In this document: positions 26,124-34,425 of the stretch, piece by piece
How positions within the stretch are numbered: position 1 is the first letter of the stretch
How the letters are laid out: each line of letters opens with the position of its first letter
Assembly (NCBI RefSeq): GCF_019048865.1
Contig: NZ_CP077604.1
Location: 3,348,001-3,412,000 of the forward strand
Reading direction: 5' to 3'
DNA length: 64,000 nucleotides
Origin: Aquihabitans sp. G128
GTDB taxonomy: Bacteria > Actinomycetota > Acidimicrobiia > Acidimicrobiales > Iamiaceae
The notes under the pieces: generated by a model
Database searches by the model: none
What the model was told of the DNA's origin: nothing
The model's input: only the letters and a program-made list of their open reading frames with translations
Position numbers and translations under genes: made by a program

Positions 26124-26897
26124 TCAGGACCGCCGGAACCAACGGCGCTTCGGGGGCTCGGGGAGGTCGGCTTGGGCAGCGAGCCGGTAGAAGGACGGGA
26201 TGTTCGCCAGCAGGTGGTCCCGGGTCCCGGGTGCCACCACCATCACGTCGAGTGTCTCGCCCTCGGTGAGCTCGCCGATCTGGAGTGAGCCGAACCCCGC
26301 CATCGCTGCGTCTCGGTCCCCGGCCAGCAGGACCATGAGGAAGCCGGTGTGCCCGTCCGGGTGGGCGATCCAGCCGAGGTGGGCAGCCTCGACGGTCGGC
26401 CGCTGGACCAGGAACCGGGCGAGGACCTCGGGCAGTGCCGGAGGCGTGTGGACGGGCACGCCGACGAGGACCTGGCGCTCGGCCTGGAGCACCTGGCGGT
26501 CGAGCCCCGGCTCGGCGCCGCGCCCGAGCGCCGCCACCTCCGACGGGAGGAAGACCTTGCCGTACGGCGCATCGGGGTTCAGCACAAGGCGCGCCCCCTT
26601 CGTCAACTCGAACAGCGCCCGGCACGGCAGTCGCAGGAACCGTGGGTCGGTGCCCGGCCGGGCGGCGACGGTCAGCTCGACGGTCGCTTCGGAGGAGAAG
26701 AACGCCGTGAAGCTGCCGTCGGCATCGGTGAAGCTCAGGAGGTTGGCCATCGCGCCCGCTTGCGCCACCCCATCCACTGGCGGCTGGTCCATCGTCCCCA
26801 GCACGAACACGTCGCTCGCCAGCAGCAGCTGGGAGAACGCTGGTCGCTCCGCAGGGTCACGTGCCGCGGCGACCAGCCTCCGCTCGAGTTCGTTCAC
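26124..26897 (-). CDS. SseB family protein
   Basis: The 257-residue protein matches SseB (enhanced serine sensitivity) proteins. The N-terminal domain has LAAARDPAERPAFSQLLLAS-like helices with VFVLGTM, then LLSFTDADGSFTAFFSSEAT and LVLNPDAPYGKVFLPSEVAAL (about residues 105-125), the family core. The C-terminal part resembles the SseB C-terminal domain (VQRPTVEAAHLGWIAHPDGH). Its biochemical role is unknown. Start ATG 26897. Isolated gene between TfoX and the methyltransferase. Confidence 0.8.
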   Translation of the reverse strand: MNELERRLVAAARDPAERPAFSQLLLASDVFVLGTMDQPPVDGVAQAGAMANLLSFTDADGSFTAFFSSEATVELTVAARPGTDPRFLRLPCRALFELTKGARLVLNPDAPYGKVFLPSEVAALGRGAEPGLDRQVLQAERQVLVGVPVHTPPALPEVLARFLVQRPTVEAAHLGWIAHPDGHTGFLMVLLAGDRDAAMAGFGSLQIGELTEGETLDVMVVAPGTRDHLLANIPSFYRLAAQADLPEPPKRRWFRRS

Positions 26898-27019
26898 TGC
26901 CTCGAATCCGCTCAGGCCGTCGACGCTACCCGCAGACCCTGAGCGGTGACCGTGAGGTCGAAGTCGCGCCCGGCCACCGGTGGTGGGCCCGGACCGGGCT
27001 GGTCACCGCCCATGGTCGC

Positions 27020-27832
27020 TCAGAGCCGTGCTTCGTAGAGCGTGGCGAGGACGATGGCGGCAGCGGTGGCCACGTTGACCGAGTCGGTGCCGGGGGTCAT
27101 GGGGATGCGGACCCGGTGCTCGGCCGACGCCATCGCCTCGCCGCTCAGGCCCGGCCCCTCGGCCCCGACCACCACGGCGACCCGCTCGGGCAGGTCCGGG
27201 ATGATCGACGCGAGCGGAGCCGCATCGCGAGCGGGGGTGAGCGCGAGGACTACCACGCCCTCCCGGCGGAGGTCCTCGAGGATGCTCGGCCACGCCTCGA
27301 TCGAGGCGCGAGCGTACGGGACCCGGAGCACGTGTCCGAGCGACACCCGGGTCGACCGCCGGTAGAGCGGATCGGCGGTCGTCGGGTCGAGCAGCACGGC
27401 GTCGACCCCGAAGGCCGACGCGTTCCGGAACAGCCCACCCAGGTTCTCGTAGTCGTTCACGCCCTCGAGGACGAGGATGCGCCGAGCGCCGGCGAGGACC
27501 GCACCCGCGTCAAGAGCGTCGAGACGTTCGCCTACACCCAGCACCCCGCGGTGGAAGTGGACCCCCGTGACGTGCTCGAGCGCCGACTCCGCCACGGCGT
27601 ACACCGGCACGAGCGGCCCCACGATCGACTGTGCTCGCGCCGCGTGCTTGGTGGCAACGAGCGCCGACCGCACCGGATACGGCGACTCGGCCAGCGCCTC
27701 GAGCGACAACCACCCCTCGACGGTGAAGATCCCCGCCTCCCGCTCGACCCGCGCCCGAACGTTCGGCTCCCGCAGGTGCCAGTAGTCCGCCAACCGAGGA
27801 TCGTCCAGGTCCTCCACCACCACCAGCGCCAT
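27020..27832 (-). CDS. SpoU/TrmH-family RNA 2'-O-methyltransferase
   Basis: The 270-residue enzyme would methylate a ribose 2'-OH in tRNA or rRNA using SAM in a trefoil knot. The three SpoU motifs are present: LVLEGVNDYENLGGLFRNAS (N-x-G-x-x-x-R-x-A), VVVGAEGPGLS (the E-G knot motif) and VRIPMTPGTDSVNVATAAAI (I-P-M..SxNV). An N-terminal substrate-binding domain precedes them. I use ATG 27832 (MALVVVEDLDDPRLADYWH) rather than the frame's first start. This gene is the last chromosomal gene left of the integrated element. Confidence 0.92.
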   Translation of the reverse strand: MALVVVEDLDDPRLADYWHLREPNVRARVEREAGIFTVEGWLSLEALAESPYPVRSALVATKHAARAQSIVGPLVPVYAVAESALEHVTGVHFHRGVLGVGERLDALDAGAVLAGARRILVLEGVNDYENLGGLFRNASAFGVDAVLLDPTTADPLYRRSTRVSLGHVLRVPYARASIEAWPSILEDLRREGVVVLALTPARDAAPLASIIPDLPERVAVVVGAEGPGLSGEAMASAEHRVRIPMTPGTDSVNVATAAAIVLATLYEARL

Positions 27833-28034
27833 GCCGCGAGCCTGGCACCTCACCGCGACGGCGAGCGATCGTCATCGCCGTCCTGGCAGAGCCGTCGCCA
27901 AGATCCCAGTCTGCCGGCGTCCCGGCTCAGCGACCTCCACCGGGCACCCTGCGGCCAGACAGCGGCGTGAGCGGCCGCCCTCAGGCGGGCCCTCCGTCCT
28001 GAACGACGAAGGTCCAGGCGTCCTGAACGACCTA

Positions 28035-28071
28035 GGCCCAGGCCGCCCGGAAACCGGGGCTGACCTGGGCC
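28035..28071 (+). terminator. Copy of tRNA-Gly terminator hairpin at left end
   Basis: GGCCCAGG (28035-28042) pairs with CCTGGGCC (28064-28071), with an inner CCCGG/CCGGGG pairing and TTT after it. The same block occurs at 42625-42660 next to the intact tRNA, so it is the leftover of the original locus after integration. Confidence 0.65.
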
Positions 28072-28084
28072 TTTCGTGCTGGAA

Positions 28085-28123
28085 CGGGTGAGGAGAATCG
28101 AACTCCCGTATTCAGCTTGGGAA
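28085..28123. repeat. attL: attL: 39-bp core from the tRNA-Gly 3' half
   Basis: A 39-bp sequence identical to 42674-42712 lies here. It covers the tRNA acceptor 3' strand, T arm, variable region and anticodon arm through TTGGGAA (plus strand). Sequence similarity continues leftward to about 28035 with a few changes. It lacks the 5' half of the tRNA, so it is not a second functional tRNA gene. This is the expected scar of a tyrosine integrase that inserts at a tRNA 3' end. Confidence 0.88.
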
Positions 28124-28244
28124 ACGCCCGAACGGCCTCCGAGAGTGAGTTGTCACAGCGATGTCTGCAGGTCAGAGCCGGTAGTTGTGCCGTCCAGTAC
28201 TAGCCCGTACCGCCAGTCCCGCAGCGGGGCCTACGCTCCCCGGC

Positions 28245-29060
28245 ATGGAGTTGATCTCGGAGGAAGAACTCCGTGTGCTGAGCTACGTCGACACCATCAA
28301 CCGTGGGGGTCATTCGCCGATTGCCACACTCGTAGCAGAGTTCGAGCGGGGACGAATCGAGGCGAGGTACGGTTTTCCCGACGGGTCGCCGCTCGTCACT
28401 ATGGCGAAGATGCTTCAGGTGGCGATGGCCGGCATCCATGGCCCTCGAACCCTGACCGAAGCAGCGGAATCGACCATCGACTACCTGATCCGAATCGGCG
28501 CGCTGGAGGACCCTGGAGCCCTCAGGGTCACCTCGCTTGGTCGAGCCTTGCTGGTCGGGCTCGAGGCGGTGGACGAAGGTTCTGTCGTGGAGGTGGTGGC
28601 ATCCAACGACCCCCACGCCCTAGTGAAGGTCATGGGCCATATCGGCTCTGCGGGCCTAGGGGCGATGTTGGCCGACCCCTACGTGGGCCTGGAACAAGCA
28701 CTGAGGCTGCTGACGTCCACGGGGGTTGACCGTGTGCTCGTCGGTGGCGGGGACGCTCGCGCCAAGGCCAACGCCGAGATGAGGGCAGCGTTAGATGTGG
28801 CGCCCATTGGGCGTGTATTCGAGGTGCGAGTCGCAGGTAGGGAACTCCACGACCGCTGCCTGGTCCCGCGATCAGGACCGGTGACCATGATCGGCGGGTC
28901 CCTCAACACGTTCGGCAAACGATCCGTAGTGCTAACGACCGTCGAGGATCGTGAGGGTGCGGTGCGTCGCACCTACGAGGATCTTTGGTCCAAGGCCGAG
29001 ACTTTGGTGAAGTGCACGCCGCCCGACGAAGTGGAGCTAGACGACGCGGCAACCGCCTAG
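28245..29060 (+). CDS. PLD-like C-terminal domain protein with winged-helix-like start
   Basis: The 271-residue protein starts at ATG 28245 (MELISEEELRVLSYVDTINR). The first 110 residues are helical with a winged-helix look (ESTIDYLIRIGALEDPGALR, then VTSLGRALLVG). The C-terminal 130 residues read like one phospholipase-D-superfamily half: VDRVLVGGGDARAK and, near residue 205, ELHDRCLVPRSGPVTMIGGS followed by LN. This is an H-x-R/K plus GGSLN pattern. Only one such half is visible, so dimerisation would be needed for a nuclease site. It is the first cargo gene inside attL. Its stop overlaps the convergent DUF6308 gene by 4 bases. Function not established. Confidence 0.65.
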   Translation: MELISEEELRVLSYVDTINRGGHSPIATLVAEFERGRIEARYGFPDGSPLVTMAKMLQVAMAGIHGPRTLTEAAESTIDYLIRIGALEDPGALRVTSLGRALLVGLEAVDEGSVVEVVASNDPHALVKVMGHIGSAGLGAMLADPYVGLEQALRLLTSTGVDRVLVGGGDARAKANAEMRAALDVAPIGRVFEVRVAGRELHDRCLVPRSGPVTMIGGSLNTFGKRSVVLTTVEDREGAVRRTYEDLWSKAETLVKCTPPDEVELDDAATA

Positions 29061-29737
29061 AGAGGGACCTCTGTGTCTGATAGCGGAACGGCATGGTCAC
29101 TCGAGTCCTCGGTATCCGAAGCCCCAGCAAGAGGATGTGTGGATTCGATGGAGAGCCAGACGGATACGTCGAGCAGACGCAGGTCGGTGACGTAGGGAGG
29201 AACTGCTGATCCCGCACGGGCGCGCAGCGAATCGACGGCGGGGCCGAGAGCTGGCGTGCTCCATGCCGCCACCATCGGAGCCCACCATTCCGAGACCTTC
29301 CGGGCGTCGAGGGCCTCCTCGACGAAGGAGTCCCGAATCGGCACGAGCCCAGGGCGCTTCACCGCCAAGAGCTTCGAGGCCCTGGTGGGGCCGATCGACT
29401 TCATGGAGCGGAGAAGGCCGTAGAGCTCGGCCGCAGCTCCATCCGATGCGAGGGCATCCGCCGACTGGTCGTCGCGAATGCTCACGACGCTGGGAATCGC
29501 CTGGAGCAGGCCGGTACACCTCTTTGCCTCTCGGTCGAGGAGGTCGGCGCCAGTGTGCGGTTCGATCTCGGCCGACAGCAGCGCGCAGGCATAGAGGTCC
29601 CCGGCGGTGAAGCGATCTGGAGGACCCTCCATCGCGACGCGGTCGAATCCGCGACCCGAGTAGGTGGTGAAGTACGACTCCAGCCCGCTGACGGGCGCTG
29701 CGTCAGCGATCTCGCAGAGCACCTGAGCCCAGGTCAT
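29057..29737 (-). CDS. DUF6308 family protein
   Basis: The 226-residue protein starts MTWAQVLCEIADAAPVSGLE. It contains FTTYSGRGFDRVA and DRFTAGDLYACALLSAEIEP, which are family hallmarks, then a helix-hairpin-helix-like stretch LRSMKSIGPTRASKLLAVKR (about residues 115-134) followed by PGLVPIRDSFVEEAL. DUF6308 is actinobacterial and uncharacterised; the hairpin resembles those of DNA-glycosylase-like folds. Its ATG overlaps the stop of the upstream nuclease-like gene (ATGA), so both are made from one transcript. The unusual Ser/Thr-rich tail after residue 200 is not conserved. Confidence 0.78.
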   Translation of the reverse strand: MTWAQVLCEIADAAPVSGLESYFTTYSGRGFDRVAMEGPPDRFTAGDLYACALLSAEIEPHTGADLLDREAKRCTGLLQAIPSVVSIRDDQSADALASDGAAAELYGLLRSMKSIGPTRASKLLAVKRPGLVPIRDSFVEEALDARKVSEWWAPMVAAWSTPALGPAVDSLRARAGSAVPPYVTDLRLLDVSVWLSIESTHPLAGASDTEDSSDHAVPLSDTEVPL

Positions 29738-31176
29738 GGCTCGGTGTCCGCTGCCGGGGCTTCGGGTGCGGGTGCCACGGCATGGTCGGGGGCTGCCGAC
29801 GGTGCCGGTATGGGGCGGGGCGTGTACGTCGCACCGTCCTGGGAAGAGGCCGCCGTCGACACGAGGCTGTGGTTGACACCTTGCTCCTGGGCTTCTGCAT
29901 CTACCTGCTCCGGGACGGGCCGGAGCTTCGGGGCGCTGGGCGCCCAGGGCCGGAGGTTCTGGGCGGTGCTCTCGTAGAAGGACTCGAGGATGCCGAGGAC
30001 CGATCCGATGAAGGTGCCCCGGCCCTTGCCCCGCTTGGCTCCCATCGGGGCGGCCAGGACGAGGCGGAAGGCTCGCAGCTCCTTTGAGGGGTCGGGGACG
30101 AGGAGGGCCGGGTTCTCCCGGACGTCTTTGAGCAGCTCCGAGGAGGCGACCGAGCGGCCGTTCACGACGTAGGTGTCGATGCGGAGGTTGTCGGGTGCGT
30201 CCTTGAGCTGGCGGACGAGCCAGTTCACCCGGGTGGTAGCTCGACCTTCCTTGGGAGCATCGATGGTGAGGGAGCAGGTGACCTTTTGCGCCCGGATGTC
30301 GGCGCCGAGCGTCAGCGGAGCAACGGAGCCGATGATCTTGATCTCTCGCTCGAGCAGGCCGTTCTGCGCCAGGCCGCCAACAAGGGATTGGTTGGCGAGG
30401 AGCGGGTCGGCCTGCTCTTTGCGGCTCAGCGCCGGCTGGACCTCGACGCCGAGCTTCTGGCCGTGCGTGAGGCAAGCGAAACGGACGAGCTGGTCCCAAC
30501 GCGAGGCGACGCGAGGCGCGCCCTTGTCGGTCGGGCGGAACGTGCCGGCTTCGATGGCGTTCCGGACGGTGACCCAGTCCTCGCCCATGTCCTCGAATCC
30601 CATAGCTCCGGAACGAGGGTGTTCCAGGTAGCGGATGAGCTCACCGAGGATCCAGGCCTGGTCTGGATCAGCGACGCCACGATGCACCTTCTGCATGACC
30701 GCAGCGGTCTGCACCTCGGTCCACGAGAGGTGGTGGATCGCCACCTTGCGGAGCTTGCGCTTGTCGATGGTCGTTGGGTGGACGCCCGGCGTCGGGGCCA
30801 GCTCGTTCGAGATTGTCAGGAGCGCGTCGAAACCCTCGGCTCGGGCCACGTCCAGGTAGTCCTCGAGCTGGGGCCCGGCGAGGTCGTTCGACTGGGTCTT
30901 GACCTCCACCAGGGCGACCCACGTCTTCGACCCCCGGGACACGCGGATCAAGCCGTCGGGGAACACCTTCCGCTCCCCGAGGTCGAACGGAACCTCGATG
31001 AAGGTCTCGACGGTGCCCGATGGCGCCCCCATCGACTTCGTGATGGCGGCGCCGAACTCACGCACCGCGCTCATCACGGCGAGCAGGGCCGATGTCGCCC
31101 TCCGCTCTTGCTCCTCGGCCCCGTTGATCCCAGAAGTTGGGATCAGTCGCGCCGCGTGCCAGGTCTCTTCAGCCAT
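29734..31176 (-). CDS. PD-(D/E)XK nuclease-like protein (stress-response annotated family)
   Basis: The 480-residue protein starts at ATG 31176, with GGAGGGGG upstream, as MAEETWHAARLIPTSGINGA. A PD-(D/E)XK-like core lies at about residues 68-105: ERKVFPDGLIRVSRG, then TWVALVEVKTQSNDLAGPQL, giving D...E-x-K. The following GFDALLTISNELAP and the long helical C-terminus are conserved in an actinobacterial family often labelled stress response protein. A Pro/Ala-rich tail ends it. I infer a nuclease or nucleic-acid-binding role; that is not demonstrated. It is divergently transcribed from the AAA+ operon across 152 bases. Confidence 0.72.
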   Translation of the reverse strand: MAEETWHAARLIPTSGINGAEEQERRATSALLAVMSAVREFGAAITKSMGAPSGTVETFIEVPFDLGERKVFPDGLIRVSRGSKTWVALVEVKTQSNDLAGPQLEDYLDVARAEGFDALLTISNELAPTPGVHPTTIDKRKLRKVAIHHLSWTEVQTAAVMQKVHRGVADPDQAWILGELIRYLEHPRSGAMGFEDMGEDWVTVRNAIEAGTFRPTDKGAPRVASRWDQLVRFACLTHGQKLGVEVQPALSRKEQADPLLANQSLVGGLAQNGLLEREIKIIGSVAPLTLGADIRAQKVTCSLTIDAPKEGRATTRVNWLVRQLKDAPDNLRIDTYVVNGRSVASSELLKDVRENPALLVPDPSKELRAFRLVLAAPMGAKRGKGRGTFIGSVLGILESFYESTAQNLRPWAPSAPKLRPVPEQVDAEAQEQGVNHSLVSTAASSQDGATYTPRPIPAPSAAPDHAVAPAPEAPAADTEP

Positions 31177-31328
31177 GTGGCCCCCTCCGCTCGTGGACAA
31201 CCGTACGCCTACAAGTCGCACAGCTTGGGGGACCAGGCCGACAGAGGTGGGGCCGAGGTAGCGGTACGGGCGAACCAGTAGGTTGCAGGCGGGAGCGGCT
31301 GGTGGGTCGCTGAGGAGGAGCATCCCCG
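31177..31328. promoter_or_regulatory. Shared divergent promoter region
   Basis: These 152 bases separate the nuclease/DUF6308 operon (minus) from the AAA+ operon (plus), so both promoters must lie here unless transcripts are longer. GAGGAGGAG at 31312-31320 is the ribosome-binding site for GTG 31329. I see no confident -10/-35 pair. Confidence 0.45.
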
Positions 31329-32960
31329 GTGGACAGTACGAGCGAGTTCCGAACAGTCCTGGTGCAGCTCATCAAGGCCAGGAACCCGGTTCTTCTCGTG
31401 GAGACGCATGAGGAGGAACGGGTCGTCGACATCGTCCTCGGCCTCGCCGAGGACCCTGAAGCGCTGAAGACCCGGCGCAACGTCGTCGTCTACTCCCTCA
31501 CGAAGGGCCTCCACCAGGCCACCGCCACCGGCACTGCGGTCGCACCAGACAAGGCGTTGGCCCAAGCAGCGAATGCCACCGAGCCGACGCTGTTCGTGTT
31601 CTTCGATCTGCATCACTCGCTAGCGGGCCAGCGTGGCGCTGAGCCCGGCACGGTTCGAGCTATCCGAGACCTGGCCGAACAGTTCAAGAACGGTGACGTC
31701 GCCTCCACGCTGATCATCGTGGCGCCGACCCTCTCCCTGCCGGTCGATCTCGAGAAGACGGTCTCGGTCGTCAACCTGCCCCTCCCCGGCGCCGCCGAGA
31801 TCGAGGAGGTGTTGGAGGAAATGATCCACTCCAACCGCGACGCGATCACTGTCGATCTCAGCCCCGACGACCGTCACCGCCTGGTTCAGGCCGCCCTCGG
31901 CCTCACCCGAAACGAAGCCGAGAACGCCTTCGCCCGAGCCATCGCCATCGACGGCCGTCTCGACGCCGCCGACGTTGAGCTGGTGCTCGACGAGAAGCGC
32001 CAGACCATCCGCAAGTCCGGGCTTCTAGAGTTCATTCCGCCCTCGGGCGACCTCAACGACGTCGGCGGGCTGGAGAACCTCAAGCGCTGGCTCGGCAAGC
32101 GCAACAGCTCCTGGCAGGCGGAGGCCGAGGAATGGGCGCTTCCGTTCCCGAAGGGAATCCTCATCACAGGCGTGCCTGGCTGCGGCAAGAGCCTCACCGC
32201 CAAGTGCACCTCCAGCCTGTGGGGCATGCCGCTGCTGCGTCTCGACATCGGGCGGGTCTTCGCCGGCCTGGTGGGGTCCAGCGAGCAGAACATGCGTGGT
32301 GCCTTGGAGCTGGCCGAGGCCACCTCGCCATCGATCCTGTGGATCGATGAGATCGAGAAGGGCTTCGGCTCGGCCGGCGGCGGGGGCGACTCTGGCACCA
32401 GCCAGCGCGTCTTCGGGACCTTCCTCACGTGGATGCAGGAGAAGCAGAAGCCGGTGTTCGTCATCGCAACGGCCAACGCCATCGATCGGCTCCCGCCCGA
32501 GTTCCTGCGCAAGGGTCGCTTCGATGAGATCTTCTTCGTCGACCTCCCTACGCACGCGGAGCGCACCAGCATCTGGAACCTCCACCTTCGGCGTCGCCTG
32601 CTCCCGGGACGTGCCGTCTCGGCAAGCCTTGCCCTCGACGCTGCCTTGGTCGATCGCCTGGGAGCTTCCAGCGAGGGCTTCTCGGGAGCCGAGATCGAGC
32701 AGGTGGTCGTCAGCGCATGCTTCGACGCCTTCGCCGAACGCCGCGGCGTCACTGAAGAGGACCTGTTGCGCTCCATCCGCAACACCGTCGCACTATCGGT
32801 CACGCAGGCCGAGCAGATCGCCGCCAACCGCACCTGGGCCTCCACCCGGGCCGTGGCCGCCACCGCCACAGAGGACCTCGATCAGTACGAGAGCACCCCG
32901 CCCACCGATCCCACCACCGACGTCGGCCGTTGGCGTGGCGGCCGGACCATCGAGTTCTAG
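31329..32960 (+). CDS. Ycf46-like AAA+ ATPase
   Basis: The 543-residue protein has an N-terminal domain of about 240 residues (LVQLIKARNPVLLVETHEEE, with TEPTLFVFFDLH and IIVAPTLSLPVDLEKTVSVV), the arrangement of plastid/cyanobacterial Ycf46. A classic AAA module follows: Walker A GVPGCGKSLTAK (about residues 280-291), pore-loop-like RVFAGLVGSSEQNMR, Walker B ILWIDEIEKGFGS, second region of homology VIATANAIDRLPPEFLRKGR with the Arg finger region RFDEIFFVDLP. The C-terminal AAA lid contains GFSGAEIEQVVVSA. Ycf46 has no firm function. GTG 31329 has a strong GAGGAGGAG site. It is the first of five co-directional genes spaced by overlaps or short gaps. Confidence 0.88.
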   Translation: MDSTSEFRTVLVQLIKARNPVLLVETHEEERVVDIVLGLAEDPEALKTRRNVVVYSLTKGLHQATATGTAVAPDKALAQAANATEPTLFVFFDLHHSLAGQRGAEPGTVRAIRDLAEQFKNGDVASTLIIVAPTLSLPVDLEKTVSVVNLPLPGAAEIEEVLEEMIHSNRDAITVDLSPDDRHRLVQAALGLTRNEAENAFARAIAIDGRLDAADVELVLDEKRQTIRKSGLLEFIPPSGDLNDVGGLENLKRWLGKRNSSWQAEAEEWALPFPKGILITGVPGCGKSLTAKCTSSLWGMPLLRLDIGRVFAGLVGSSEQNMRGALELAEATSPSILWIDEIEKGFGSAGGGGDSGTSQRVFGTFLTWMQEKQKPVFVIATANAIDRLPPEFLRKGRFDEIFFVDLPTHAERTSIWNLHLRRRLLPGRAVSASLALDAALVDRLGASSEGFSGAEIEQVVVSACFDAFAERRGVTEEDLLRSIRNTVALSVTQAEQIAANRTWASTRAVAATATEDLDQYESTPPTDPTTDVGRWRGGRTIEF

Positions 32961-32973
32961 AAGCAGCCGATCC

Positions 32974-33414
32974 ATGAGCATCGAGGTCATCCTCATCCCC
33001 ATCGGCATCGCCGCCTACAGCGCCTACAAGGAGCGCCACCGCACCGATCTGTGCGAGGGCTGCCGTCAGACCCGAATCACCGACCCCGCTCTGCTCGAGC
33101 GCACCCTTGTCTCGCTTGGCGCCACTGGAGTGGTCGTCGACTTCGAGGGCCTGGTGGTCACCGGGCAACTTGGCCAAGACGTCGTGCGCTTCCAGCTCAT
33201 CGGCGGCGCCTACTTGGGCCGGATCGACGACTCCACCGACGAGGCCACTGAGGCGTTCGTCAGCGCCGTGGACGCCGAGGTCGGCCGGCTCGTCCAGGCT
33301 GACAAGGTCGACGAGATGCGCACACGGGCAGCTCAGCTCGGCCTGGTGCTCGTCGGGGAAGAGGTGGCCGAAGACGGCACCGTCCAGCTGGTCTTCGAGG
33401 AGGTCGAGGCATGA
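32974..33414 (+). CDS. DUF1257 (Ycf35-like) protein
   Basis: The 146-residue protein starts MSIEVILIPIGIAAYSAYKE. The body fits DUF1257: DPALLERTLVSLGATGVVVD, VVRFQLIGGAYLGRIDDSTD and the ending AAQLGLVLVGEEVAEDGTVQ, the family's E-E-V..DG-x-I/V-x-L pattern. The first 25 residues are hydrophobic, so it may be membrane-associated, and C-E-G-C at about residues 28-31 is a possible metal-binding pair. DUF1257 genes commonly sit beside Ycf46-type ATPases and DUF2997, which is the case here. Start ATG 32974 lies 13 bases after the ATPase stop. It overlaps the next gene by 4 bases. Confidence 0.7.
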   Translation: MSIEVILIPIGIAAYSAYKERHRTDLCEGCRQTRITDPALLERTLVSLGATGVVVDFEGLVVTGQLGQDVVRFQLIGGAYLGRIDDSTDEATEAFVSAVDAEVGRLVQADKVDEMRTRAAQLGLVLVGEEVAEDGTVQLVFEEVEA

Positions 33415-33635
33415 CCCGAAAGCGCATCACCGTCCAGGTCCTGGCCGACGGCACCCTGCGAGCCGAGACGAGCGGGGTGACCGGCCCCGGCTGCCTAGAC
33501 GAGGTGGCCCGCATCGAGGCCCTCTGCGGCGAGACCGTCACCGACTCCAGCCTCACTCCCGACTACCACGCCTCCGCCACCGCCACCGCAACCGACGACC
33601 TGGCCCTCGGCCAGAACCTGGAGCAGGACGGATGA
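33411..33635 (+). CDS. DUF2997 family protein
   Basis: A 74-residue protein that reads MTRKRITVQVLADGTLRAET, SGVTGPGCLDEVARIEALCG and SSLTPDYHASA. The DUF2997 pattern is the DGT strand, then G-x-x-G-x-x-C-x-x, ending in a T-P-E/D-Y motif; all parts are seen. The single conserved Cys near residue 28 could be the modified or metal-binding residue. ATGA overlaps on both sides (33411-33414 with DUF1257 and 33632-33635 with the next gene) put it in the same translation unit. Function unknown in any organism. Confidence 0.75.
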   Translation: MTRKRITVQVLADGTLRAETSGVTGPGCLDEVARIEALCGETVTDSSLTPDYHASATATATDDLALGQNLEQDG

Positions 33636-34417
33636 ACACTCCCGCCGAGAACCTCTGCGATCGATCCTGGCGCGTTCGCAACAGTGCCTGGCTCCTGGGC
33701 CCCATCCTCTCGGTAGGACTGCTGACCTGGGCATCCCTGTGGTACGTGAGCAGAAAGACCGGGCGGGCCGACTGGCGTCGGGCAACCCAGGCCTTCGGCG
33801 TGGCCGGCGCTGTCTTGTTTGTTTCGATCCTGACGCTGGGAGACGGAAAGAAGGGGACCTCGACACCCGGTGACACGGTTGGGGCTCTCATCATGATGGT
33901 GGTCTGGATCAGCAGCATCGCCTACTGCGTGCGGGCCAATCGGCCGTGGCTGATCTGGCGGGCGCACCACACCGGGGATGCCGCCTGGTACGCCACAGCG
34001 GCGGCCACCCCGACACCTCCTCCGAATCCCTCCGGGCCTTCGGTGGACGACGTCTTGCTTGGGTCGGCTTCCACCGCCTGGGCACCTCCGCCTCCGCCGC
34101 CTCCGCTGCTTCGGCCGCCTCCTCCTCGAGACGCAGCGACGACCTCGGCGGCGTCGCCGGCCGGTCCTATCGACGCCAATCGTTCGAACGCGGCTGACCT
34201 GTCGGTGCAGCTCGGGCTGGCCCCTGAGGCCGCTCAGCGTCTCGTCGCCGAGCGGACCAGGATCGGCGGGTTCACCCACGTTGACCAGCTGATGACCGTC
34301 GGCGGCGTCCCGCCTCATGTCTTCGCCGGCATTCGGAACCGGATCACGCTCTCTCCTGCGGCCCCTCCCCCGCCGAAGGCCGCACCATCAGGTCGCGGCC
34401 GGCGGCTCGATCTCTGA
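33632..34417 (+). CDS. Membrane protein with C-terminal helix-hairpin-helix
   Basis: The 261-residue protein has three hydrophobic spans near the N-terminus (AWLLGPILSVGLLTWASLWY, AFGVAGAVLFVSILTL, VGALIMMVVWISSIAYCV). A cytoplasmic Pro-rich linker with PPPPPPP and PPPP follows, and a C-terminal helix-hairpin-helix of the ComEA kind: NAADLSVQLGLAPEAAQRLV, then GGFTHVDQLMTVGGVPPHVF. The soluble HhH could bind DNA or a nucleic-acid substrate, tethering it to the membrane. In the operon it comes between DUF2997 and the radical-SAM protein. No family name beyond the HhH module. Confidence 0.78.
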   Translation: MNTPAENLCDRSWRVRNSAWLLGPILSVGLLTWASLWYVSRKTGRADWRRATQAFGVAGAVLFVSILTLGDGKKGTSTPGDTVGALIMMVVWISSIAYCVRANRPWLIWRAHHTGDAAWYATAAATPTPPPNPSGPSVDDVLLGSASTAWAPPPPPPPLLRPPPPRDAATTSAASPAGPIDANRSNAADLSVQLGLAPEAAQRLVAERTRIGGFTHVDQLMTVGGVPPHVFAGIRNRITLSPAAPPPPKAAPSGRGRRLDL

Positions 34418-34425
34418 ACGACAAC

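Larger units (their letters stand above)
27833..28244. other. Intergenic region at left element end
   Basis: About 410 bases without a gene. From 27990 on it has repeated blocks of TCCTGAACGAC, then a copy of the tRNA-Gly terminator hairpin (28035-28071), then the displaced tRNA 3' half and attL. Beyond 28124 the DNA belongs to the element and leads into the gene at 28245. Nothing else seen. Confidence 0.6.

Noticed and set aside
28079-28123. A second tRNA-Gly gene
   Set aside because: Only the 3' half is present; the D arm and acceptor 5' strand are missing, so it is the att scar.
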